DNA from: an uncultured Bacilli bacterium
Lineage (GTDB): Bacteria > Bacillota_I > Bacilli_A > RF39 > UBA660
Direction of reading: 5' to 3'
Assembly (NCBI GenBank): GCA_947585065.1
Contig: CANPWX010000005.1
Span: 1-22,118 of the forward strand
Length of the DNA: 22,118 bases
Each line of letters begins with the position of its first letter. Within the stretch, counting starts at the first letter, position 1. Under the pieces are notes generated by a model, which was given only the letters and a program-made list of their open reading frames with translations, was not told where the DNA came from and searched no databases. The position numbers and the translations under genes are program-made. This document shows positions 16,535 through 22,118 of this stretch, in pieces.

Positions 16535-16874
16535 CCGTGACAAATGCTGCATAGAATTTATGTAGAGGAAAGTCCTTGCTCGCACAGGCTGTGATGCTTG
16601 TAGTGTTTGTGCATAGGGAAAAAATAACCTATGGTTGTCTTTTGACAAACGGCTTTGAAATTACCTCAAAGGGTAAGAGTAAATATAAAAGTGCCAAAGT
16701 GACGAAGAAAAGGGAAACCTTGGAAGTGGAACGTGGTAAACCCCACAAGCGAGAAACCCAAATTTTGGTAGGGGAATCTTTGCTAGGAATCAAACAATGC
16801 AAAGAATCGAAAGATAGATAAATATTTGTCATATACATTTGTATATACAGAACAAGGCTTATGAGTTATTTTTG
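16526..16874 (+). ncRNA. rnpB: RNase P RNA, Bacillus type (type B)
   Basis: The catalytic RNA that trims 5' leaders from pre-tRNAs. Hallmarks: GAGGAAAGTCC (16565-16575) with GCTCGCAC just after; AAGTGCCAAAGTGACGAAG (near 16690-16708); and the highly conserved block containing GGTAAACCCC, GCGAGAAACCCAAATTTTGG and AGGGGAA (about 16733-16772). Near the 3' end, ACAGAACAAGGCTTATGAG completes the core. The outer helix P1 is a perfect 10-bp pairing of CAAAAATAAC (16526-16535) with GTTATTTTTG (16865-16874). It therefore includes the gpsB stop codon. No separate promoter is evident, so it may be processed from a gpsB transcript. Exact ends are inferred. Confidence 0.93.
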
Positions 16875-16898
16875 TTTTTTAATAAAGGAGTGAGGATC

Positions 16899-17333
16899 TT
16901 GTTAGAGATCGGTGAATGTTTAAGAGAAGCACGAATTTCCTCTGGAGTAGCATTAAAAGAAGCTTCCAATGATTTAAATATTAAAGAAGCAATTTTAGAA
17001 AATATCGAAAGTGGAAGTATTGGAGCTTTTAAAAATATTTATGAACTAAAAGAATATATTCAAAATTATGCCAAATACTTGGGATTAGACAGTGGAAAAT
17101 TATTAGATTTATTTAATGATTATTTATTTGAATATACTTCTAAAATTCCGATAAAAGAAATTGAAAAAAAGATGGTAGAACAACAAAAAGAAAATAAAGA
17201 AGAAAAAGTAGTTTCTCCCTATACAAAGCCAATGAAAAAATATTCATCTCGATATTACATGATAGCATATATAGGATTAATACTATTAGCAATTGGAATT
17301 GTGCTTTGGAGCATTATTCAAATTGCTATGTGA
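16899..17333 (+). CDS. RodZ-like membrane protein with N-terminal helix-turn-helix
   Basis: 144 residues from a TTG start at 16899. AAAGGAG (16884-16890) lies 8 bases upstream, and translation from the TTG begins exactly where RodZ homology does (IGECLREAR). Upstream in-frame ATG 16839 would lie inside the RNase P RNA. The HTH_25 domain (about 4-80) contains LKEASNDLNI, ENIESGSIGAF and YAKYLGLDSGKL. A charged linker and one membrane segment (about 120-142) end the protein. RodZ ties MreB to the elongation machinery. The usual extracellular domain is absent, so this is a short form. The gene precedes pgsA, as ymfM does in Bacillus, with only 11 bases between them. Confidence 0.85.
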   Translation: MLEIGECLREARISSGVALKEASNDLNIKEAILENIESGSIGAFKNIYELKEYIQNYAKYLGLDSGKLLDLFNDYLFEYTSKIPIKEIEKKMVEQQKENKEEKVVSPYTKPMKKYSSRYYMIAYIGLILLAIGIVLWSIIQIAM

Positions 17334-17344
17334 AAGAGGTTAGA

Positions 17345-17947
17345 ATGATGAATTTATCCAATCGCTTAACTATAAGTAGAATGATTTTATCACTTATTAT
17401 TCTATTATTATTACTATTTCCATGGAACGACTTAGGCCTTACATTTCCAACTTTTTTAGTAATGGGAAAGGTAATTGTAGATGTCAAATTTTTAATTGCT
17501 GGTGTTCTTTTTATCATCGCATCGATTACGGATTATTTAGACGGAAAGATTGCTCGGAAAGAAAAGATAGAAACTGATACAGGAGCCATATTAGATGCTG
17601 TAGCCGATAAATTTTTAGTGAATGGAGTACTGATCGTTTTAGCGTATCTTGGTTTTATTTCCATAATTGTTCCGGTTGTAATAGTATTAAGAGATATCTT
17701 TATGGATGCTTTGCGTTTAATCGCAGCTAAAAATAATAAAGTAATCAAAGCAAACAAGTGGGGAAAATTAAAAACAATCTTTATGTTAGTAGGAATTTCT
17801 CTCATGTTATTTTACAATTTACCATTTGAAATATGGGGAATTTACATTGCTGAAATTCTTATAGATATTGCCACAGTTTTATCAGTTATCTCTGCCTTTT
17901 TATACTATATAGAATGGAAAGATAAAGTAAAATTAATAGAAAAATAA
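17345..17947 (+). CDS. pgsA: CDP-diacylglycerol-glycerol-3-phosphate 3-phosphatidyltransferase
   Basis: 200 residues from the ATG at 17345, 5 bases after GAGG (17336-17339); the next codon, ATG 17348, is also possible. It makes phosphatidylglycerol phosphate from CDP-diacylglycerol in the membrane, the first committed step to phosphatidylglycerol. The CDP-alcohol phosphatidyltransferase signature is complete: D63-x2-D66-G67-x2-A70-R71-x8-G80-x3-D84-x3-D88. About five or six membrane segments surround it. It forms an operon with the RodZ-like gene, as in Bacillus, and lies directly upstream of recA. The cinA gene that often intervenes is missing. Confidence 0.94.
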   Translation: MMNLSNRLTISRMILSLIILLLLLFPWNDLGLTFPTFLVMGKVIVDVKFLIAGVLFIIASITDYLDGKIARKEKIETDTGAILDAVADKFLVNGVLIVLAYLGFISIIVPVVIVLRDIFMDALRLIAAKNNKVIKANKWGKLKTIFMLVGISLMLFYNLPFEIWGIYIAEILIDIATVLSVISAFLYYIEWKDKVKLIEK

Positions 17948-17951
17948 TAGA

Positions 17952-17965
17952 AAAACAAATGTTCG
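17952..17965 (+). promoter_or_regulatory. Probable LexA/DinR SOS box upstream of recA
   Basis: AAAAC-AAAT-GTTCG matches the Gram-positive SOS box CGAAC-N4-GTTCG at 8 of 10 fixed positions, with a perfect right half. It lies 9 bases before the -35 of the recA promoter, and recA is a classic LexA target. Confidence 0.5.
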
Positions 17966-17968
17966 TTA

Positions 17969-17993
17969 AAAGTGTTGACAAACACTTTTTTTT
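17969..17993 (+). terminator. Terminator of the rodZ-pgsA operon
   Basis: AAAGTGTT (17969-17976) pairs with AACACTTT (17981-17988) around GACA, followed by more T. It overlaps the recA promoter. Confidence 0.8.
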
Positions 17994-18003
17994 ATGATAA
18001 ATT
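17975..18003 (+). promoter_or_regulatory. recA promoter
   Basis: TTGACA (17975-17980), a 17-base spacer and TAAATT (17998-18003), with TGA before the -10 as an extended element. The -35 is formed by the last stem bases and the loop of the upstream terminator. Confidence 0.7.
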
Positions 18004-18036
18004 GTTTTTGTAACAAAGAAACGGGAGGATTTTTAT

Positions 18037-19074
18037 ATGAAACCAGCAAAAGATTTAAAGGATAAAGATAAGGCTTTAGAACAAGTACTAGCAGACATTG
18101 AAAAACAATTTGGTAAGGGTGCAATTATGAAGTTGGGAGCACAGGAACACATGGAAATTGATGTGACATCCAGTGGTTCTCTAGCACTTGATATTGCTCT
18201 TGGTGTAGGAGGATATCCAAAAGGAAGAATTATTGAAATTTATGGACCAGAATCCAGTGGAAAAACAACATTCGCATTGCAAGCAATTGCAGAAGTTCAA
18301 AAGACAGGAGGGCGTGCAGCATTTATTGATGCAGAACATGCATTAGATCCAGTATATGCTAAAAATTTAGGAGTAGATATTAATGAATTATTATTATCTC
18401 AACCCGATACAGGAGAACAAGCATTAGAAATTTGTGAAGCATTGGTAAGAAGTGAAGCAGTAAATATTATAGTAATAGATTCTGTGGCAGCATTGGTTCC
18501 TCAAGCAGAAATTGATGGAGATATGGGAGATTCCCATGTAGGTTTACAAGCAAGACTAATGTCTCAAGCTTTAAGAAAATTATCAGGTACAATTAATAAA
18601 ACAAAAACAACAGCAATTTTTATTAATCAATTAAGAGAAAAAGTAGGAGTAATGTTTGGAAATCCAGAAACAACTCCAGGTGGTAGAGCCCTTAAATTTT
18701 ATGCGACAATTCGTTTAGATGTTCGAAGAGGAGAACAAATAAAAGTAGGAGATCAAGTTTTAGGAAATAAAACAACAATCAAAGTAGTAAAAAATAAAGT
18801 GGCACCTCCTTTCAAATCAGCTATTGTAGATATAATGTATGGAGAAGGAGTATCAAGAGAAGGAGAAGTTATTGATATTGCATCAGATTTAAATATATTA
18901 GACAAATCTGGAGCTTGGTATGCCTATAAAGGAGAAAAAATTGGACAAGGGAAGGAAAATGTGAAAGCACTTTTAAAAGAAAACAAAGCATTGATGGAAG
19001 AAATTGAACAAAAAGTAAGAGAACACTATGGCTTTACAACAACCCCAACCGTAGAAAAAAATGAAGATGTGTAG
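18037..19074 (+). CDS. recA: Recombinase RecA
   Basis: 345 residues, the usual length. RecA forms filaments on single-stranded DNA, drives strand exchange and triggers LexA self-cleavage. Walker A is GPESSGKT (70-77); further marks are AFIDAEHALDP, the VIVIDSVAAL Walker B strand, INQLREKVGVMFGNPETTPGG (loop 2 region) and the C-terminal domain ending in acidic residues. GGGAGG precedes the ATG. An SOS box and promoter lie just upstream. The order pgsA-recA-rny agrees with Bacillus. Confidence 0.98.
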   Translation: MKPAKDLKDKDKALEQVLADIEKQFGKGAIMKLGAQEHMEIDVTSSGSLALDIALGVGGYPKGRIIEIYGPESSGKTTFALQAIAEVQKTGGRAAFIDAEHALDPVYAKNLGVDINELLLSQPDTGEQALEICEALVRSEAVNIIVIDSVAALVPQAEIDGDMGDSHVGLQARLMSQALRKLSGTINKTKTTAIFINQLREKVGVMFGNPETTPGGRALKFYATIRLDVRRGEQIKVGDQVLGNKTTIKVVKNKVAPPFKSAIVDIMYGEGVSREGEVIDIASDLNILDKSGAWYAYKGEKIGQGKENVKALLKENKALMEEIEQKVREHYGFTTTPTVEKNEDV

Positions 19075-19094
19075 AATGAAAATACAAAAAAACA

Positions 19095-19123
19095 TTGTAA
19101 GATAAAGAAAAATATAGTAAAAT
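19095..19123 (+). promoter_or_regulatory. Promoter of the G-tract surface-protein gene
   Basis: TTGTAA (19095-19100), 17 bases, TAAAAT (19118-19123). The G run is well downstream of it, inside the coding sequence. AAGAAGG (19144-19150) then serves the ATG at 19158. Confidence 0.6.
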
Positions 19124-19184
19124 TTATTTAGTAAAAAAATAGAAAGAAGGTCCCTCTATGATGAAAAAAAGTAAAAAAATTTTA

Positions 19185-19194
19185 GGGGGGGGGG
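19185..19194 (+). repeat. Homopolymeric run of ten G, probable phase-variation tract
   Basis: Ten consecutive G in a strongly AT-rich window; the next longest G runs seen are about five. The tract follows nine codons after the ATG at 19158 (ATG ATG AAA AAA, through ATT TTA). With ten G that frame stops at TAG 19203-19205 after 15 residues. With nine G, or twelve, it continues into the long frame at 19195. Confidence 0.85.
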
Positions 19195-20496
19195 TTGCTA
19201 GATAGAAGAAAACAACTCTCAATAATACTAATAGGAATAAGTATAATAATAGTACTATTTAGTTATCCTTTTTATAAAAAAGAAGAACTGAAAGTAAATA
19301 ATTTAGAAGAAAATCCATCTTATTTTTCCTTTTTAAAAGTAGAAAAAGATGGAACAGAAAGTAAATTAGATACGATGCCTGATAAAAATTCTGGATATAC
19401 CCTAGATTTAGAAAAAAGTAGCTGTAATAATGGAGCAACTTTGGGGTTTGATGGTTTATTATGGCAAATAAAAGTTAGTAATTTAACTAAAACTAAAACG
19501 AAATGCAAACTGTATTTTAAACCAAGACCTACTTTAATAGAACAAATTGAAGAAGAATACCAAAAAGAAAACGGAGTATATTTAGTAAAACATGAGGAAA
19601 ATTATATAGAAGCATGTGACAGTTTATCATGTGTTGGATATATACCTGAGATAAATGACAAATATAAAAAAAGTGAATATCGATATAAGGGAGTTAACCC
19701 TAAAAATTATCTTCAATTTAATGATGAACTATGGAGAATTATTGGACTAGTTAATGTGAAGATACATCAAGATGATGGAAGTGAAAAAATAGAACAAAGA
19801 GTGAAAATAATAAGAAATAGTCCTTTAGAAGAACCAAGAACATGGGAAAATTATGGAGAAGAATTATCTATCAATGATTATGATGAAAATATCAATCCTC
19901 TTTCTTATTTAAACAAAAGTTATTTTAATACTATTAAGACTGACGATCAAAATATGATAGAGAATGTAGATTGGAATTCTTATGATAGTCTCGCAGGTGA
20001 GATAGATTATTATGGAAATTCTGTTGCTACTAAGTATTTTGCAGAACGCCAAATTACAGATGATGTTAATCCTTATTTGAATGCCTATATAGCTTTACCA
20101 TATCTAAGTGATTATGGCTATTCCTTAGATAATTCAAATTTATTACAAGAAAAATGTTACTTAAATAATGGAATTTTCAATTGGAACAATGAAAATCTAG
20201 CAGAATGCCGAAATAATAACTGGTTTTATCTTACAGGTTTGCAAAATTCTGAATGGACTTTGAATTACTTCTTTGATTTTAGAACTTTTAAAATCGTAAC
20301 TTCTATTTTGTCTATCAATGAAGATGGAAGCATAGAGAATGTAGATTTGCTTCCTCAATATGATGAGAATGGAGAGATAAGTGACATGGAATTTAGGTCT
20401 AGGTTAGTTCGACCTACCTTATATTTGAAGCCATCGGTAATAGTAATGAATGGAGATGGTTCTATAAATAATGCGTACGTTGTATCATTCAATTGA
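19195..20496 (+). CDS. Membrane-anchored surface protein, apparently switched off by the G tract
   Basis: The open frame from TTG 19195 encodes 433 residues, but that TTG directly abuts the G run and has no usable ribosome binding site. The natural start is probably ATG 19158, which has AAGAAGG 7 bases upstream. It is one base out of frame with ten G, and nine G would give 445 residues starting MMKKSKKILGGGLLDRR. A membrane segment (about 8-25 of the long frame) anchors an extracellular part. A first domain, about 40-105, is bounded by a cysteine pair (KSSCNNGA and KTKCKLYF). A second has LWRIIGL in its first half and ends with VRPTLYL and GDGSINNAY. That ending is shared with the surface protein at 7585-8703. 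Role unknown; phase-variable adhesion or immune/phage evasion is inference. Confidence 0.75.
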   Translation: MLDRRKQLSIILIGISIIIVLFSYPFYKKEELKVNNLEENPSYFSFLKVEKDGTESKLDTMPDKNSGYTLDLEKSSCNNGATLGFDGLLWQIKVSNLTKTKTKCKLYFKPRPTLIEQIEEEYQKENGVYLVKHEENYIEACDSLSCVGYIPEINDKYKKSEYRYKGVNPKNYLQFNDELWRIIGLVNVKIHQDDGSEKIEQRVKIIRNSPLEEPRTWENYGEELSINDYDENINPLSYLNKSYFNTIKTDDQNMIENVDWNSYDSLAGEIDYYGNSVATKYFAERQITDDVNPYLNAYIALPYLSDYGYSLDNSNLLQEKCYLNNGIFNWNNENLAECRNNNWFYLTGLQNSEWTLNYFFDFRTFKIVTSILSINEDGSIENVDLLPQYDENGEISDMEFRSRLVRPTLYLKPSVIVMNGDGSINNAYVVSFN

Positions 20497-20526
20497 ATTT
20501 ATGATAATATACAACAAGACTATTTT

Positions 20527-20551
20527 AGAAGAAAACTTTTCTTCTTTTTTT
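20527..20551 (+). terminator. Terminator of the surface-protein gene
   Basis: AGAAGAA (20527-20533) pairs with TTCTTCT (20539-20545), loop AACTT, followed by a T run. Confidence 0.75.
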
Positions 20552-20564
20552 CTTTAAAATATGT

Positions 20565-20570
20565 TATAAG
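20565..20570 (+). promoter_or_regulatory. Extended -10 element of mscL
   Basis: TGT precedes TATAAG (20565-20570); the -35 region is only T-rich. GGAGG (20579-20583) serves the ATG at 20591. Confidence 0.5.
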
Positions 20571-20590
20571 TAATACATGGAGGAAATGTT

Positions 20591-21022
20591 ATGTTAAAAG
20601 AATTCAAAGAATTTATCATGCGTGGTAATGTTTTAGATTTAGCTGTTGGTGTTATTATTGGTGGTGCTTTTTCTAGTATAGTTACATCTTTAGTAAATAA
20701 TGTGATCATGCCACTTATTGGAATTATTTTAGGAGGAATTGATTTTACATCTCTCACTATAAAAATCCAAGATGCTGAAATTCAATATGGAATGTTTCTT
20801 CAAAGTGTGATTGATTTTCTGATTATTGCCTTTTGTATTTTCCTTATGGTGAAAATTGTGAATAAATTAATGCATCTCAAGAAAAAGAAAATAGAAGAGG
20901 GTACTACAGAAATAGTAAAATCCAATGAAGAAATACTTTTAGAAGAAATACGGGATTTATTAAAAGCACAAAATAAAATGAATAAAACTCGTAAGAAAAA
21001 AGAAATGGAATCATCAAGATAA
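20591..21022 (+). CDS. mscL: Large-conductance mechanosensitive channel MscL
   Basis: 143 residues. MscL opens under membrane tension and releases solutes during hypo-osmotic shock, protecting the cell from bursting. The N-terminal helix and pore-lining first membrane segment read FKEFIMRGNVLDLAVGVIIG, matching the family signature. The second membrane segment is at about 72-95, followed by a charged cytoplasmic helix bundle. It is monocistronic, with its own promoter and a strong ribosome binding site. Confidence 0.96.
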   Translation: MLKEFKEFIMRGNVLDLAVGVIIGGAFSSIVTSLVNNVIMPLIGIILGGIDFTSLTIKIQDAEIQYGMFLQSVIDFLIIAFCIFLMVKIVNKLMHLKKKKIEEGTTEIVKSNEEILLEEIRDLLKAQNKMNKTRKKKEMESSR

Positions 21023-21039
21023 ACTTGGTGGTTTATTTT
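21019..21039 (+). terminator. Weak terminator after mscL
   Basis: ATAAAC (21019-21024) pairs with GTTTAT (21031-21036), then TTT. The stem is short and AT-rich and includes the stop codon. Confidence 0.4.
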
Positions 21040-21043
21040 GCTC

Positions 21044-21072
21044 TTGCAAGTAACCTATTTTTCTTTTATAAT
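21044..21072 (+). promoter_or_regulatory. Promoter of rny
   Basis: TTGCAA (21044-21049), 17 bases, TATAAT (21067-21072). AAAGGAG (21114-21120) lies 8 bases before the ATG at 21129. Confidence 0.8.
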
Positions 21073-21128
21073 AAAAATATAGATATTAAAGAAATATTAA
21101 TTTTCTATATAGTAAAGGAGAAAAGTTT

Positions 21129-22118
21129 ATGGAACCAATGTTGGTATCCATCTTAACTGGAATTCTTGGAATTATCTTGGGAGCAGGAATTGTAATAGGG
21201 ATATCCTATCTACGAGGAAATGCTATTTCCCAAAAAGCTGATAAATTAATAGAAGAAGCAAAGAAAGAAGCAGAAAAACAAAAAAGAGATCGTTTACTAG
21301 AAGTAAAAGAAGAAAGTTTTAAGTTAAAGCAAGAAACAGATAAATGGATAAAAGAAAAAAAAGATGAGTTAAAAGAAAATGAAACTCGGATGCAACAAAG
21401 AGAAAATAGTTTAGATAAAAGAGATGAAATTTTACAAAAAAGAGAACTATCAATAGATGAAAAAGAACAAAATTTATTAGCTAATCAAAAAGAAATTCAA
21501 GGAAAACAAGAAAAGATGGATGAATTACTCAAAGAAGAGATGACACGTTTAGAAGACATCGCAAAATTCACAAAAGAACGTGCAAAAGAACAAATTATGA
21601 AACGATGCGAGACAGAAATGGCAAAAGAAGTAGCTAGTTTTGTCAAAGAAAAAGAAAGAGAAGCAAAACTAACCGCGAATGAATCAGCCAAAAATATTAT
21701 TGTAGAATCTATGCAACGATATGCCGAAGATGTTGCAACAGAACAAACAGTTAGCACAATTACGTTACCAAATGATGAGATGAAAGGACGTTTAATTGGT
21801 AGAGAAGGCAGAAATATTAGAACAATTGAAGCCGTAACAGGAGTAGATTTAATTATTGATGACACTCCAGAAGCAATTGTAATTTCTTCCTTTGATCCAT
21901 TAAGAAGAGAAATCGCAAAAATAACAATCGAAACTTTAATTAAAGATGGGAGAATTCATCCTGCACGAATTGAAGAAGTCTATGATAAAGTTTGTAAAGA
22001 TATGAACAATAAAATTACAGAATTAGGTAACGATGCTTGCTATGCTCTTGGAATTACAAAAGTAGAACCAGAACTGGTAAACTTAATTGGAAAACTTCAT
22101 TTTCGAACGAGTTATGGA
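21129..22118 (+). CDS. rny: Ribonuclease Y, 5' part (cut by window end)
   Basis: 330 residues are visible of a protein usually near 520. RNase Y is the membrane-bound endonuclease that starts mRNA decay in many Firmicutes. An N-terminal membrane segment (about 5-27) is followed by a long charged coiled coil (about 35-200). The KH domain contains GRLIGREGRNIR and the downstream strand VDLIIDDTPEAIVIS. The window ends at LHFRTSYG, the entry of the HD domain that holds the metal-binding catalytic residues. The frame is open to the right edge without a stop. Its place after recA agrees with Bacillus order. Confidence 0.95.
   Translation, partial: MEPMLVSILTGILGIILGAGIVIGISYLRGNAISQKADKLIEEAKKEAEKQKRDRLLEVKEESFKLKQETDKWIKEKKDELKENETRMQQRENSLDKRDEILQKRELSIDEKEQNLLANQKEIQGKQEKMDELLKEEMTRLEDIAKFTKERAKEQIMKRCETEMAKEVASFVKEKEREAKLTANESAKNIIVESMQRYAEDVATEQTVSTITLPNDEMKGRLIGREGRNIRTIEAVTGVDLIIDDTPEAIVISSFDPLRREIAKITIETLIKDGRIHPARIEEVYDKVCKDMNNKITELGNDACYALGITKVEPELVNLIGKLHFRTSYG

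Noticed and set aside
16576..16838. Open frames on both strands (16576-16821 plus, 16629-16838 minus)
   Set aside because: They lie wholly within the RNase P RNA, whose conserved core explains the sequence.
21497..21865. 122-codon minus-strand frame
   Set aside because: It is the antisense of the RNase Y coiled-coil and KH region; the serine-rich sequence mirrors that bias.
1..22118. CRISPR array, tRNA or rRNA genes, complete insertion sequence
   Set aside because: No regularly spaced repeats, no cloverleaf-like segment with a T-loop sequence, and no transposase with terminal inverted repeats were seen.

Overview
The window is a strongly AT-rich stretch of a low-GC Firmicutes (Bacilli/Mollicutes-related) chromosome. 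Several genes end in TGA, so TGA is a stop and this is not the Mycoplasma code. A class A penicillin-binding protein, GpsB, a RodZ-like protein and RecU point to a walled, dividing bacterium. Gene order around dnaD-nth/ponA-recU, gpsB-rnpB and rodZ-pgsA-recA-rny matches the Bacillus type. An uncultured gut Bacilli lineage is plausible but cannot be proved from the sequence.

Region 1 (1-5400) looks accessory. It holds the tail of an Rpn-type transposase/nuclease, then a large membrane-anchored wall-active protein (SpoIID-like, lysozyme-like and C39-like parts), a membrane-anchored protein of unknown function, and a VirD4/TraG-type coupling ATPase. This resembles part of a type IV secretion or conjugation module; no relaxase or VirB4 is inside the window. 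Region 2 (5400-8760) has a small rhodanese, a HerA-family ATPase without a NurA partner and, on the minus strand, a membrane-anchored surface protein.

Region 3 (8760-16140) is housekeeping. rpsD has a consensus promoter and a leader with interleaved pairings that suggest autoregulation by S4. cca-dnaD-nth form an overlapping operon that converges on recU-ponA. Two small uncharacterised genes follow. Region 4 (16150-18000) carries gpsB, the RNase P RNA (whose outer helix reaches into the gpsB stop codon), a RodZ-like gene starting at TTG, and pgsA. Region 5 (17950-22118) holds recA with a probable SOS box, a surface-protein gene, mscL, and the 5' part of rny, cut by the window end.

The most striking observation is a run of exactly ten G at 19185-19194, just inside the coding start of the surface-protein gene downstream of recA. 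From the start codon that has a ribosome binding site, ten G put the gene out of frame and nine restore a 445-residue membrane-anchored protein. This is the layout of a slipped-strand phase-variation switch. The product shares its C-terminal motif pattern with the surface protein at 7585-8703, so the two may belong to one family of variable surface proteins.
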